Assembly (NCBI GenBank): GCA_002293625.1
Contig: DBDP01000033.1
Coordinates: 1 to 33,900, forward strand
Source of the DNA: Clostridiales bacterium UBA929
GTDB taxonomy: Bacteria > Bacillota > Clostridia > Oscillospirales > UBA929
Reading direction: 5' to 3'
Length of the DNA stretch: 33,900 nucleotides
In this document: one piece after another, positions 23,285 to 31,154 of the stretch
Numbering within the stretch: position 1 is the first letter of the stretch
How the letters are laid out: each line of letters begins with the position of its first letter
The notes under the pieces: generated by a model
What the model saw: the letters and a program-made list of their open reading frames with translations, nothing else
What the model was told of the DNA's origin: nothing
Database searches by the model: none
Position numbers and translations under genes: made by a program

Positions 23285-24337
23285 ATGAAACGGGTTTTGA
23301 CCTGCTTACTGATTATTCCCATGCTTTTACCGACCGTGTTCGCGAATCAAGAATCGGCGGAGAGTACAGAAATAGCCGCGTCCGCCGAGAGCGCCATTTT
23401 GATGGATGCAACGACCGGTACGGTGCTGTATGAAAAAAACGCCGACCAACGCGCCTTGATCGCTTCCACCACCAAAATCATGACGGCGCTGGTCGCGCTG
23501 GAATCCGCTTCTCTCGACGAGACGCTGGAGGTTCCGGCGGAAGCCGCGGGTGTTGAGGGCTCGTCAATGTACCTGACTGCGGGGCAGCAGGTGACGGTAA
23601 GTGATTTGCTTTACGGCTTGATGCTGAAAAGCGGCAACGACGCTGCTGCGGCACTCGCCATCCACTGTGCCGGAAGTGTGGATGCGTTCGCGGAACGGAT
23701 GAATAAAAAAGCGCACTCGCTCGGAATGCGCGGTTCCAGCTTCCAAAACCCGCACGGTCTGAACGCCGAAGGGCATTTCTCCACGGCGCGCGACATGGCG
23801 CTGCTGACCCGCGCCGCCCTGCAAAACGAAATGCTTTCCCGTATCGTAAGCAGTAAGTACGCCAAAGTCGGCGACATTACGATCAAGAACCATAACCGGC
23901 TGCTGTGGTCGTATCCGGGTGCCGACGGCGTCAAGACCGGCTATACGATGGACGCCGGACGCTGCCTTGTATCCAGCGCCACGCGGGACGGGATGCGCCT
24001 GATTGCCGTTACGCTGAACGACCGCGATGACTGGGCGGATCACACCGCGATGCTGGATCACGGTTTCGATAATTACGACTTAATGACCGTATGCGAAAAG
24101 GGCGTTGAGGTCGCGAAGGTGCGCGTCTTCGGAAAAGGTCTTATGCCGGTCGTCGCTGCGCACACCGTCAAAATATTACTGCGCGAAGACGAAGAGCCGC
24201 CGGATACCGAGATGTTCATTCCGCAGTATGTGTGGACGCCTGTTTTGGAAGGGCAGCGCGTCGGGATCCTTACGACGACGCTGGACGGCGAGAAAAAAGC
24301 GCGTTGCCCGCTGATTGCGGGCGGAGGTATTCATTGA
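23285..24337 (+). CDS. D-alanyl-D-alanine carboxypeptidase (DacF/PBP5 type, S11)
   Basis: This enzyme removes the terminal D-Ala from peptidoglycan stem peptides outside the membrane. The 350-residue precursor has a signal peptide (MKRVLTCLLIIPMLLPTVFA) and all S11 motifs: S61-x-x-K64 in ASTTKIM, S116-G-N118, and K217-T-G219. GAGGTGA precedes the ATG. The C-terminal beta domain is present in short form and there is no clear amphipathic membrane-anchoring helix at the end (it closes IAGGGIH), so the enzyme may be only loosely attached. The gerW-dacF adjacency suggests a role in spore cortex formation, as for DacF. The stop overlaps the TTG start of the next gene. Confidence 0.93.
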   Translation: MKRVLTCLLIIPMLLPTVFANQESAESTEIAASAESAILMDATTGTVLYEKNADQRALIASTTKIMTALVALESASLDETLEVPAEAAGVEGSSMYLTAGQQVTVSDLLYGLMLKSGNDAAAALAIHCAGSVDAFAERMNKKAHSLGMRGSSFQNPHGLNAEGHFSTARDMALLTRAALQNEMLSRIVSSKYAKVGDITIKNHNRLLWSYPGADGVKTGYTMDAGRCLVSSATRDGMRLIAVTLNDRDDWADHTAMLDHGFDNYDLMTVCEKGVEVAKVRVFGKGLMPVVAAHTVKILLREDEEPPDTEMFIPQYVWTPVLEGQRVGILTTTLDGEKKARCPLIAGGGIH

Positions 24338-24939
24338 GGGAACGTCTGCAAAAACTGATATCGTCTCGCGGCGTGATGTCGCGCAGAGCCGCCGAGGCGT
24401 TGATCGCCGACGGCGGCGTTGCCGTTGACGGCATAACGGCGCGCCTCGGCGACAGCGCCGATCCCGAAACCCAAACCGTTACCGTTTCCGGCGTACCGCT
24501 GCCGCCGCCTCCCGCGGCGATTTACATACTGCTGAATAAGCCGCGCGGCGTTACCTCCACCCTTCGAGACGTCCACGCGGAACGGACAGTGCGCGAGCTT
24601 CTCCCGCCGGCGCTTGGGTATCTGGTTCCCGTGGGGCGCTTGGATAAAGAGTCCGAAGGGTTGATGCTGATGACGAACGACGGCGCGGTTGTCCGCAAGC
24701 TGACCCATCCCTCCTCCGGCGTGGAAAAAGAGTATCTGGTGACGGTGAAACCGGGTCGTGAACTGACAATCACCATCACCGAAGGAAAGAAACATCAAGT
24801 TCGCAACATGTGTAAAGACAGGGGCTTGACAGTGACGCGCCTAATACGCGTGCGTGAAGGCGAACTTATACTGGGGTCGTTGAAACCCGGTGAGTGGCGG
24901 TACTTGACCGAAAAGGAGATTCGGTATGTGCGCTCATGA
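24334..24939 (+). CDS. RsuA/RluB-family rRNA pseudouridine synthase, internally shortened
   Basis: I place the start at TTG 24334 (MRERLQKLISSRGVMSRRAA), with GGAGGT six bases upstream and TTGA overlap with the previous stop; 201 residues. An S4 RNA-binding domain (residues 1-60) is followed by the synthase domain with the catalytic aspartate in GRLDKESEGLMLMTNDG and the late motif EGKKHQVRNM. Between KEYLVTVKPGR and ELTITITEGKK about 35-40 residues seen in other family members (the segment holding the RGVxLDDGxTxPA motif) are missing without loss of frame, so the fold is reduced and activity is in doubt. It may still modify 16S or 23S rRNA. It overlaps the next gene by 14 bases. Confidence 0.85.
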   Translation: MRERLQKLISSRGVMSRRAAEALIADGGVAVDGITARLGDSADPETQTVTVSGVPLPPPPAAIYILLNKPRGVTSTLRDVHAERTVRELLPPALGYLVPVGRLDKESEGLMLMTNDGAVVRKLTHPSSGVEKEYLVTVKPGRELTITITEGKKHQVRNMCKDRGLTVTRLIRVREGELILGSLKPGEWRYLTEKEIRYVRS

Positions 24940-26134
24940 CGTTACCGTGATCGGCGCGGGTGCCGCGGGAATGATGGCTTCAATACAGGCGGCGCGGCGC
25001 GGCGTGCGGGTGCTTCTGCTGGAGCGCAACGACCGTCCCGGTATCAAGCTCTCAATCACCGGCAAGGGGCGGTGTAACCTTACCAACAATTGCGCTCCCG
25101 ATGAGTTTACCTTGCCTCCCATGCGTCCGGACGGGAGCGGCGATCTCCGTTTTTTTAAAAGCGCCCTGTCCGGCTTTACCCCTCAGGATACGATGGCGTT
25201 TTTTGAGGAGCTGGGCGTTCCGCTGGTGACGGAGCGCGGACGGCGCGTCTTTCCGGCGAGCGGAAAGGCGTCGGACGTGGTATCGGCTCTTGTCCGGGAA
25301 CTGGACAGGCTGGGCGTCATGCGTAGGCGGGCGCGGGTCACAAAACTGGATGGTTTGGGCGGAGCGGTGATCGTTTGCACCGGCGGTCTGTCCTACCCGA
25401 AGACCGGCTCAACCGGGGACGGTTACGAGATTGCGCGTCAGGCGGGGCATACTATCATCCCCACCGCGCCGTCGCTCGTGCCGCTGGAGTCGCCGGACGA
25501 ATTTTGCGCGGCGATGCAGGGGTTGTCGCTGAGAAATGTGACGCTGTCATTACTGGACTCTGCGGGAAAAACTATTTATTCCGAAGGACCGGGCGAGATG
25601 CTGTTTACCCATTTTGGAATCTCGGGACCGTTGGTGTTAAGCGCGTCTGCACACTGGACGCCGGGATTATCGGCGGAAATCGACCTCAAACCCGGATTGA
25701 GCGAGAAGCAGCTGGACGCGCGTATTTTACGGGATTTTGAAAAATTTTCGTCCCGCGATTTTTCGAACGCGCTCGGCGAACTGTTGCATAAAACGATGAT
25801 TCCTGTTATACTATCTCTGTTGCGCGTACCGCCCGGCAGGAAGGTGGCGGAGGTCACGAAAGCCGAGCGCGGCGCGTTGCTGCGGCACATAAAACGCTTT
25901 CCCGTCAGGATTTCGCGCCCGCGCCCGATGGAGGAAGCCGTGATTACGCGCGGCGGCGTGAACTTGAAGGAAATCAACCCCAGAACGATGGAGTCCAAAC
26001 TCGTTAAGGGGTTATACTTTGCCGGAGAGGTGCTTGACCTCGACGGCTACACGGGCGGATACAACCTGCAAATCGCGTGGTCGACCGGCTGCGCGGCAGG
26101 AAAGGGGTGTACGGAATCAAGAGCGTTGCTATAG
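24926..26134 (+). CDS. NAD(P)/FAD-dependent oxidoreductase (HI0933/YhiN, BaiN-like)
   Basis: The 402-residue flavoprotein has the N-terminal dinucleotide fold VTVIGAGAAGMMASIQAARR, the family signature KLSITGKGRCNLTNN, the second FAD motif CTGGLSYPKTGSTGDGYEIA and a C-terminal FAGEVLDLDGYTGGYNLQIA closing the FAD site. This is the HI0933/YhiN family, to which BaiN of bile-acid dehydroxylation belongs; in most hosts the substrate is unknown. The length is close to the family norm. AAAAGGAG precedes the ATG by seven bases. It overlaps both neighbours, so it is translated in the same operon as the pseudouridine synthase and cmk. Confidence 0.92.
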   Translation: MCAHDVTVIGAGAAGMMASIQAARRGVRVLLLERNDRPGIKLSITGKGRCNLTNNCAPDEFTLPPMRPDGSGDLRFFKSALSGFTPQDTMAFFEELGVPLVTERGRRVFPASGKASDVVSALVRELDRLGVMRRRARVTKLDGLGGAVIVCTGGLSYPKTGSTGDGYEIARQAGHTIIPTAPSLVPLESPDEFCAAMQGLSLRNVTLSLLDSAGKTIYSEGPGEMLFTHFGISGPLVLSASAHWTPGLSAEIDLKPGLSEKQLDARILRDFEKFSSRDFSNALGELLHKTMIPVILSLLRVPPGRKVAEVTKAERGALLRHIKRFPVRISRPRPMEEAVITRGGVNLKEINPRTMESKLVKGLYFAGEVLDLDGYTGGYNLQIAWSTGCAAGKGCTESRALL

Positions 26135-26751
26135 ACGGGCCGTCGGGAGCGGGGAAGAGTACCATTTCGCGCGAGGTCGCGGGAAGGATCGGCTTTCTCT
26201 ACGTCGATACCGGCGCGCTTTACCGGGTTATTGGATTGCGGTTTCTAAACACAGGCGGGCTTGATTTGGATTCTCTAAACTTATCGATGGACTTCACCGA
26301 CGGCGAGCAGCGCGTGTTTGACAGCGGGAGAGACGTAACGGAAGAAGTCCGGCGTCACGACGTTTCCAAAGCGGCGAGCGACTGCTCCGCGCTTCCCGAA
26401 GTTCGGGCGTTTCTGCTGGAGCGTCAGCGGGAACTTGCGAAGCGTCACAATGTAATCATGGACGGTCGGGATATCGGGACGGTCGTGCTGCCGGACGCGG
26501 ACTTGAAAATTTTCCTCACCGCCGCGCCGGAAGACCGCGCATGGCGGCGGTACGGGCAGCTGGGAGAGAACGCCCCTCCTTACGAGCAAATTCTGCGGGA
26601 TATAGAGTTACGTGACCGCAACGACAGCTCGCGCTCCGAAGCGCCGCTGCGCCCCGCGCCGGATGCCGTCAAGTTGGACACTACCGGCAATACCTTTTTA
26701 CAAAGCGTGGAACTGATTGAAGGGTTGATACGGGAGAGGCTCGGACTATGA
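26107..26751 (+). CDS. cmk: Cytidylate kinase
   Basis: Cmk phosphorylates CMP and dCMP with ATP. I chose GTG 26107 (MYGIKSVAIDGPSGAGKST), 214 residues, because family members start just before this P-loop (GPSGAGKS, 11-18) and AGGAAAGG lies upstream; a longer frame opens at 26077. Other hallmarks are YVDTGALYRVIG, the MDGRDIGTVVLPDADLKIFL segment with the conserved RDIG, and RDxNDSSRSEAPL in the lid region. It overlaps the flavoprotein gene by 28 bases and plsC by four (ATGA). The order cmk-plsC-ispH-rpsA is typical of Clostridia. Confidence 0.95.
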   Translation: MYGIKSVAIDGPSGAGKSTISREVAGRIGFLYVDTGALYRVIGLRFLNTGGLDLDSLNLSMDFTDGEQRVFDSGRDVTEEVRRHDVSKAASDCSALPEVRAFLLERQRELAKRHNVIMDGRDIGTVVLPDADLKIFLTAAPEDRAWRRYGQLGENAPPYEQILRDIELRDRNDSSRSEAPLRPAPDAVKLDTTGNTFLQSVELIEGLIRERLGL

Positions 26752-27359
26752 TTTTCTACCGGTTCGCGCATATCCTCGTCGGCGGGATTTACCGTCTGCT
26801 GTACCGCCTTCGCGTGGCGGGGCGGGAAAACGTCCCCGAAGGGGGCGCGCTCGTATGCGTCAACCATTCGTCGCTTGCCGACCCGGTGGTCGTAGCGCTG
26901 GCGCTGAAGGTGAGGGATCATCCGCGTTTTATGGCGAAGGCGGAGCTGTTCAAAATCTTCGGATTCGGCCGGTTGATCCGAAAGCTCGGAGCGTTCCCGG
27001 TTGAGCGCGGCGCGTCGGATATGGCGGCGATTAAAACATCCCTGAAAACCCTTAAAGAGGGCGGGAAGGTTTTGATTTTTCCGCACGGACGCCGGATCCT
27101 CGGCGACGGCGAAGCGGAGGCGATGAAGGCGGGTGCCGCGATGCTCGCGTTCCGTTCGGGGATGCCGCTGCTGCCGGTGTATGTGACGCCGGGGCGAAAA
27201 TGCTTCATAAACCGCATTGAGGTTATTTTCGGGAAGCCTTTTTTCGCGGAAAAAACAGACGGCAGTCGGGCGGATCAATACGCCGCACTGTCCGACCGTT
27301 TGCACCGGGAGATATACAGTCTCAAATCGCAGACCAAATCCAAGCGCTATGAAGATTGA
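26748..27359 (+). CDS. plsC: PlsC-like 1-acylglycerol-3-phosphate acyltransferase with altered motif
   Basis: PlsC transfers an acyl chain to lysophosphatidate at the membrane to make phosphatidate. The 203-residue product has the catalytic HX4D motif in VNHSSLADPVV, the FPVERGASD segment and the LLPVYVTPG motif. The third motif, normally FPEGTRS, reads FPHGRRIL here: the conserved glutamate is replaced by histidine and threonine by arginine. That change could weaken glycerophosphate binding or reflect another acceptor. An N-terminal hydrophobic helix (FAHILVGGIYRLLYRL) would anchor it. It overlaps cmk and ispH. Confidence 0.9.
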   Translation: MIFYRFAHILVGGIYRLLYRLRVAGRENVPEGGALVCVNHSSLADPVVVALALKVRDHPRFMAKAELFKIFGFGRLIRKLGAFPVERGASDMAAIKTSLKTLKEGGKVLIFPHGRRILGDGEAEAMKAGAAMLAFRSGMPLLPVYVTPGRKCFINRIEVIFGKPFFAEKTDGSRADQYAALSDRLHREIYSLKSQTKSKRYED

Positions 27360-29424
27360 GATTGTGCCGTCGGCGGGCTTTTGTTACGGCGTGGCGCGCG
27401 CTGTACGCCTTGCGGAAGAAAACGCGCCCTGCTTTACGCTGGGATCTCTGATTCACAACAAACGCGCCGTGGCGGAGCTGAAGCGCAAGGGCGTGCGTGT
27501 TATCCATTCTCTAGACGAACTGCCCGGCGGCGCGACGCTGATTATCCGCAGCCACGGCGCTCCGCCGGAGCTGTACAGAACGCTGGAAGAGCGAGGTATC
27601 CGCCATATCGACGCCACCTGTCCAGATGTAAAGCGCATTCATGACTTGGTGGAGGACGAACGAACCGTTTGCTTGCTCGGCGACAGCAATCACCCGGAGA
27701 TACAAGCCACCGCCGCGTGGTGCCGCCGATGCGTGGTGTTTTCCGGCATTGAGGAGCTGCGTTCGCTGCTGGAAAGCGGCGCGTTTGGCAGGGATGAACC
27801 GCTAACCCTCGCGGCGCAGACAACCTCCCGACGGGAAAAATATGAACAATGCCAAAATTTTTTGAAAAAAGAGTGTACAAATGCAAAATTTCTTGATACA
27901 ATATGCAGAACAACCGTTATGCGGCAGTGTGATACCGCAGAACTGTCGCGCCGGGTGGACGTCATGGTTGTTGTGGGAGACTCCGCAAGCGCCAATACGC
28001 GGCATTTGGTCTCGGTGTGCGAATGTCCCGTTCTCTTCGCCGAGGGGAAGCAAGATATCATAACCGCTTACGCAAAGCGGCCTGAGCTTCGCCGAATGCG
28101 CGCCGGTGTCACGGCCGGAGCATCCACGCCGTCCGCCATCATTGAGGAGGTAGTTTTAACAATGACTGAAGAAATGAACAAAACCGAAGAAACGCAGGGG
28201 ATGGAGGAAGCGTCCTTTGCAGAGCTGTTTGAATCCACGCTCCGCCCGCTGCACACGGGCGACAAGGTCACCGGCATTGTCACCGGTATTACCCCGACCG
28301 ACATTCAAGTCGATTTAGGCTCAAAACACGCGGCATACATCCCGCTGGATGAATTGTCCTACGATACGGGCATTGATGTTTCCACCTTCTGCAAGGTAGG
28401 CGACGAGATCGAAACTTACGTCATGCGCGTTAACGACGTCGAAGGGACGGTCATGCTCAGCAAGCGCCGTCTCGACACCGTAAAGAGTTGGGAAGACGTC
28501 GAGGCCGCGCAGGACAACCGTGCCGTTTTGGAAGGCGTCGTCGTCGAGGAGAACAAGGGCGGCGTCGTTGTATCGGTCAAAGGTGTCCGCGTATTTATTC
28601 CGGCGTCCCAGACGGGGCTTCCGAAGGACGCGCCGATGAGCGATCTGCTCAAGCAAAAAGTTCGCTTGCGTATTACCGAGTTTCACCGCTCCCGCCGCCG
28701 CGTGGTCGGTTCCATCCGTTCCGTTTCGCAGGAAGATCGCCGCGCCCGCGCCGAGGAGATTTGGAATAACGTAGAAGCCGGTAAAGAGTATAACGGCGTT
28801 GTAAAATCCCTGACAACATACGGGGCGTTTGTGGATATTGGCGGCGTGGACGGTCTTGTCCACCTCTCCGAGCTGTCTTGGCAGCGTCTGAAGGCTCCGT
28901 CCGATATGCTCAAGGTCGGCGACCCGCTGACCGTCACCGTCATCAGCGTCGATAAAGAAAACCGCCGCATCTCGCTCCGCCACAGGAAGCCGGAGGACGA
29001 TCCGTGGAAGAAATTCACCGACCTCTACCAAAGGGGTGACGTCGTCTCGGTTACCGTCAATAAGCTCATGCCGTTCGGCGCGTTTGCCGAGGTCATGCCC
29101 GGCGTGGACGGTTTGATCCACGTTTCCCAGCTGACCGACCACAGAGTTATGAAACCCTCCGATGTAATCAACGAAGGGGATACACTGGACGTCAAGATTA
29201 CCGACATTGATTACACGCGGAAGAAAATCTCCCTATCGGCTCGCGCCCTGATCGAAAGAGAGCCGGAACCGATTGCCGACGAAGACGGTCCCGATGAGAT
29301 AGTCGCCATAGCGAGCGGTGAAGAGACCCTGATCGCCGGGGATTTAGCCGGCGAACCCGAAGCACCTGAAGAACCCGCGAAAACCGAAGAAGAACCCGCG
29401 CCGAAGGAAGAAACGGCAGAATAA
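27349..29424 (+). CDS. ispH-rpsA: Bifunctional IspH reductase / 30S ribosomal protein S1 fusion
   Basis: The start is ATG 27349 (MKIEIVPSAGFCYGVARAV), overlapping plsC by 11 bases; 691 residues. Residues 1 to about 265 are IspH, the [4Fe-4S] enzyme that makes IPP and DMAPP from HMBPP; cluster cysteines C12, C91 (DATCPD) and C186 (DTICRT) are present, as is HPE. From about residue 272 follow ribosomal protein S1 sequences with four S1 RNA-binding domains (for example GVVKSLTTYGAFVDIGGVDG and VNKLMPFGAFAEVMPGVDGL) and an acidic Pro/Glu tail. This fusion is known in Clostridia. GAGGAGGT ten bases before an in-frame ATG (28162) at the domain junction suggests that S1 alone (420 residues) can also be made. 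Confidence 0.95.
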   Translation: MKIEIVPSAGFCYGVARAVRLAEENAPCFTLGSLIHNKRAVAELKRKGVRVIHSLDELPGGATLIIRSHGAPPELYRTLEERGIRHIDATCPDVKRIHDLVEDERTVCLLGDSNHPEIQATAAWCRRCVVFSGIEELRSLLESGAFGRDEPLTLAAQTTSRREKYEQCQNFLKKECTNAKFLDTICRTTVMRQCDTAELSRRVDVMVVVGDSASANTRHLVSVCECPVLFAEGKQDIITAYAKRPELRRMRAGVTAGASTPSAIIEEVVLTMTEEMNKTEETQGMEEASFAELFESTLRPLHTGDKVTGIVTGITPTDIQVDLGSKHAAYIPLDELSYDTGIDVSTFCKVGDEIETYVMRVNDVEGTVMLSKRRLDTVKSWEDVEAAQDNRAVLEGVVVEENKGGVVVSVKGVRVFIPASQTGLPKDAPMSDLLKQKVRLRITEFHRSRRRVVGSIRSVSQEDRRARAEEIWNNVEAGKEYNGVVKSLTTYGAFVDIGGVDGLVHLSELSWQRLKAPSDMLKVGDPLTVTVISVDKENRRISLRHRKPEDDPWKKFTDLYQRGDVVSVTVNKLMPFGAFAEVMPGVDGLIHVSQLTDHRVMKPSDVINEGDTLDVKITDIDYTRKKISLSARALIEREPEPIADEDGPDEIVAIASGEETLIAGDLAGEPEAPEEPAKTEEEPAPKEETAE
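28144..28164 (+). promoter_or_regulatory. Internal ribosome binding site at the IspH-S1 junction
   Basis: GAGGAGGT (28144-28151), a ten-base spacer and ATG (28162-28164) in the S1 reading frame lie exactly between the end of IspH and the beginning of S1 (MTEEMNKTEETQGMEE). Since the frame is continuous, this looks like the relic, or still working, start of a once separate rpsA. Initiation here would allow far more S1 than IspH to be made. Confidence 0.7.
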
Positions 29425-29434
29425 ACCGCCTTTG

Positions 29435-29474
29435 AAATCACCGTCTTTGGGTAACCTAAGGACGGTGATTTTTT
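29435..29474 (+). terminator. Intrinsic terminator of the core cluster, abutting the next start codon
   Basis: AAATCACCGTC (29435-29445) pairs with GACGGTGATTT (29461-29471), and six T residues (29469-29474) follow directly. The T-tract touches the ATG of the glycosidase gene at 29475, and the only ribosome site for that gene (AAGGA, about 29458-29462) lies partly in the stem. So the same bases end the core transcript and would start the next reading frame. Confidence 0.88.
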
Positions 29475-31154
29475 ATGTCTAAAAAACATTTTTATATAAA
29501 ACGGCTGACAACGCTTGCTTTATGTACGGTACTTTTCTTTCATACAGCCGCGGCGTATGAAAGCCGTTCATACCTGTACGGCGGCTCAACCCCTATCTAT
29601 GAAAACAACATCGCGAGGACACGCGGCAACCTTTCTATGGTGATGGCGGACTATTTCCATATAGACGAAAATGGGGACGCCGCGCTTTCAAAAACGCCCG
29701 ACCGACGCTTTATACAGGCGCGTCAAGCGGAGGGGATTCAAGTTGTCGCCTTCGTTTCCAATCATTGGGACAGGACGGCCGGGCGAAAAGCGATGGGGAA
29801 ACGCGCGTCTGTCGCGGCGACACTCGCCGGATGGGTGCGTCAGTACGGTTTGGACGGTCTCGATGTAGACATTGAAAACCTTACCGAAGTTGATCGCAGT
29901 AATTTTACGGATTTTATACGTATGTTGCGTGAAAATCTGCCCGCGAACGCGCATCTCAGCGCGGCGGTCGCCGCCAACCCGCATCAGTACGCAATCGGAT
30001 GGCACGGGCAATACGATTACGCGAAGCTCTCGCAATACTGCGACCGTATTCTGATTATGACGTATGACCAATCTTATGAAGGCAGCGCCGCAGGTCCCGT
30101 CGCTTCCTATGCGTTTACCGAAGCGTCGATTAAAGAGGCGCTGAAGCATGTCCCGAAGGAAAAACTGCTGATGGGCATCCCTTTTTACGGGCGTTACTGG
30201 GCGACGCTGAACAGCGGCGGCAGGGTAACGGGCAAAGCGTTCACGGTTGCAGACATCGAAACGCTGACGTCGCATCACGCCAGCGCGAAGTGGTATGACG
30301 GCGTTAACCACTGCGCGCGTGCGTCTATGACGGTCAAAAGCAGCGACCCGGTGCTGAATCTTTGGGGCGGAAAGAGATTGGAGGCGGGTGTTTATGACAT
30401 CTGGTATGAAAACGACCGCTCTTATGAAGCGCGGATGGAACTGTGCCGGAAGTACGGTCTTGCCGGTGTGGGGAGTTGGGCGCTCGGGCAGGAACCGCAG
30501 TGGGTGTGGAACCTATACCGCTCATGGCTGTTCGGCGTAATTTTCAGCGACATTGTGGGGCATTGGAGCGAGGAAGCGGTTACCGAGCTGCATAAAAGAG
30601 GCATTGTCACGGGTACGGGTAACGGGTTGTTCATGCCGGGCAAAACGTTATCCCGCGCGGAAGCCGTTGTGCTGGTTTGTAAAATGCTCGGTATTCCAGA
30701 AAGTGACCCGTCCGGCGCGCCGGAAGAGATACGGGGGCATTGGGCTGCGCCGATGCTGGTGTCCGCCATCCAATGCGGTCTGCTGCAAGGGGACGGTAAA
30801 TCTTACCGCCCAACCAAAGCCGTAAGCCGTGCCGAACTGGCGGAGCTTTGCTATAAGGTCTTGCACGTACCGAATACGGTCGACTTCAATCAGCGGTTCT
30901 TTCCCGACGTGTCGTCGGGGGCATGGTACAACAATGCCGTGGTGACGATGCATGTGATGGGTTATATCAACGGTATGTCCGACGGCTTGTTCCACCCGGA
31001 AAAGATCGCGAGCCGCGCGGAAGCCGCCGAATTGATTTGGAAGATTTGGGATGCCGACAAGAAGAACTTTTTTGGAAGTCCGCAAAGCCGCCGCGCGCAG
31101 CCGGACACGATCTTAAGACCGCCGCCGGAACCGCCGGTTTTGGAGCCGAGGTGA
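29475..31154 (+). CDS. Exported GH18 glycosidase with three SLH domains
   Basis: The 559-residue precursor has a signal peptide (LTTLALCTVLFFHTAAAYES), a glycoside hydrolase family 18 domain with the active-site motif DGLDVDIE (127-134; E134 catalytic), and from residue 357 three S-layer-homology domains (FSDIVGHWSEEAV; IRGHWAAPMLVSA; FPDVSSGAWYNNAV), ending in a Pro-rich tail. The GH18 part resembles the spore-cortex/YaaH group more than secreted chitinases, so peptidoglycan or another N-acetylglucosamine polymer is the likely substrate. SLH domains should bind pyruvylated wall polymer and hold it on the cell surface. The start overlaps a terminator, so another start such as a downstream site cannot be excluded. 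It converges with the glycosyltransferase, stop against stop. Confidence 0.93.
   Translation: MSKKHFYIKRLTTLALCTVLFFHTAAAYESRSYLYGGSTPIYENNIARTRGNLSMVMADYFHIDENGDAALSKTPDRRFIQARQAEGIQVVAFVSNHWDRTAGRKAMGKRASVAATLAGWVRQYGLDGLDVDIENLTEVDRSNFTDFIRMLRENLPANAHLSAAVAANPHQYAIGWHGQYDYAKLSQYCDRILIMTYDQSYEGSAAGPVASYAFTEASIKEALKHVPKEKLLMGIPFYGRYWATLNSGGRVTGKAFTVADIETLTSHHASAKWYDGVNHCARASMTVKSSDPVLNLWGGKRLEAGVYDIWYENDRSYEARMELCRKYGLAGVGSWALGQEPQWVWNLYRSWLFGVIFSDIVGHWSEEAVTELHKRGIVTGTGNGLFMPGKTLSRAEAVVLVCKMLGIPESDPSGAPEEIRGHWAAPMLVSAIQCGLLQGDGKSYRPTKAVSRAELAELCYKVLHVPNTVDFNQRFFPDVSSGAWYNNAVVTMHVMGYINGMSDGLFHPEKIASRAEAAELIWKIWDADKKNFFGSPQSRRAQPDTILRPPPEPPVLEPR

Noticed and set aside
27217..27348. Longer IspH start upstream of 27349
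   Set aside because: IspH proteins begin directly before the GFCYGV motif; the upstream codons lie within plsC in another frame and have no ribosome site.
28321..29142. Minus-strand 273-codon frame opposite ribosomal protein S1
   Set aside because: It lies wholly within the S1 repeats and has no start signal or family resemblance.
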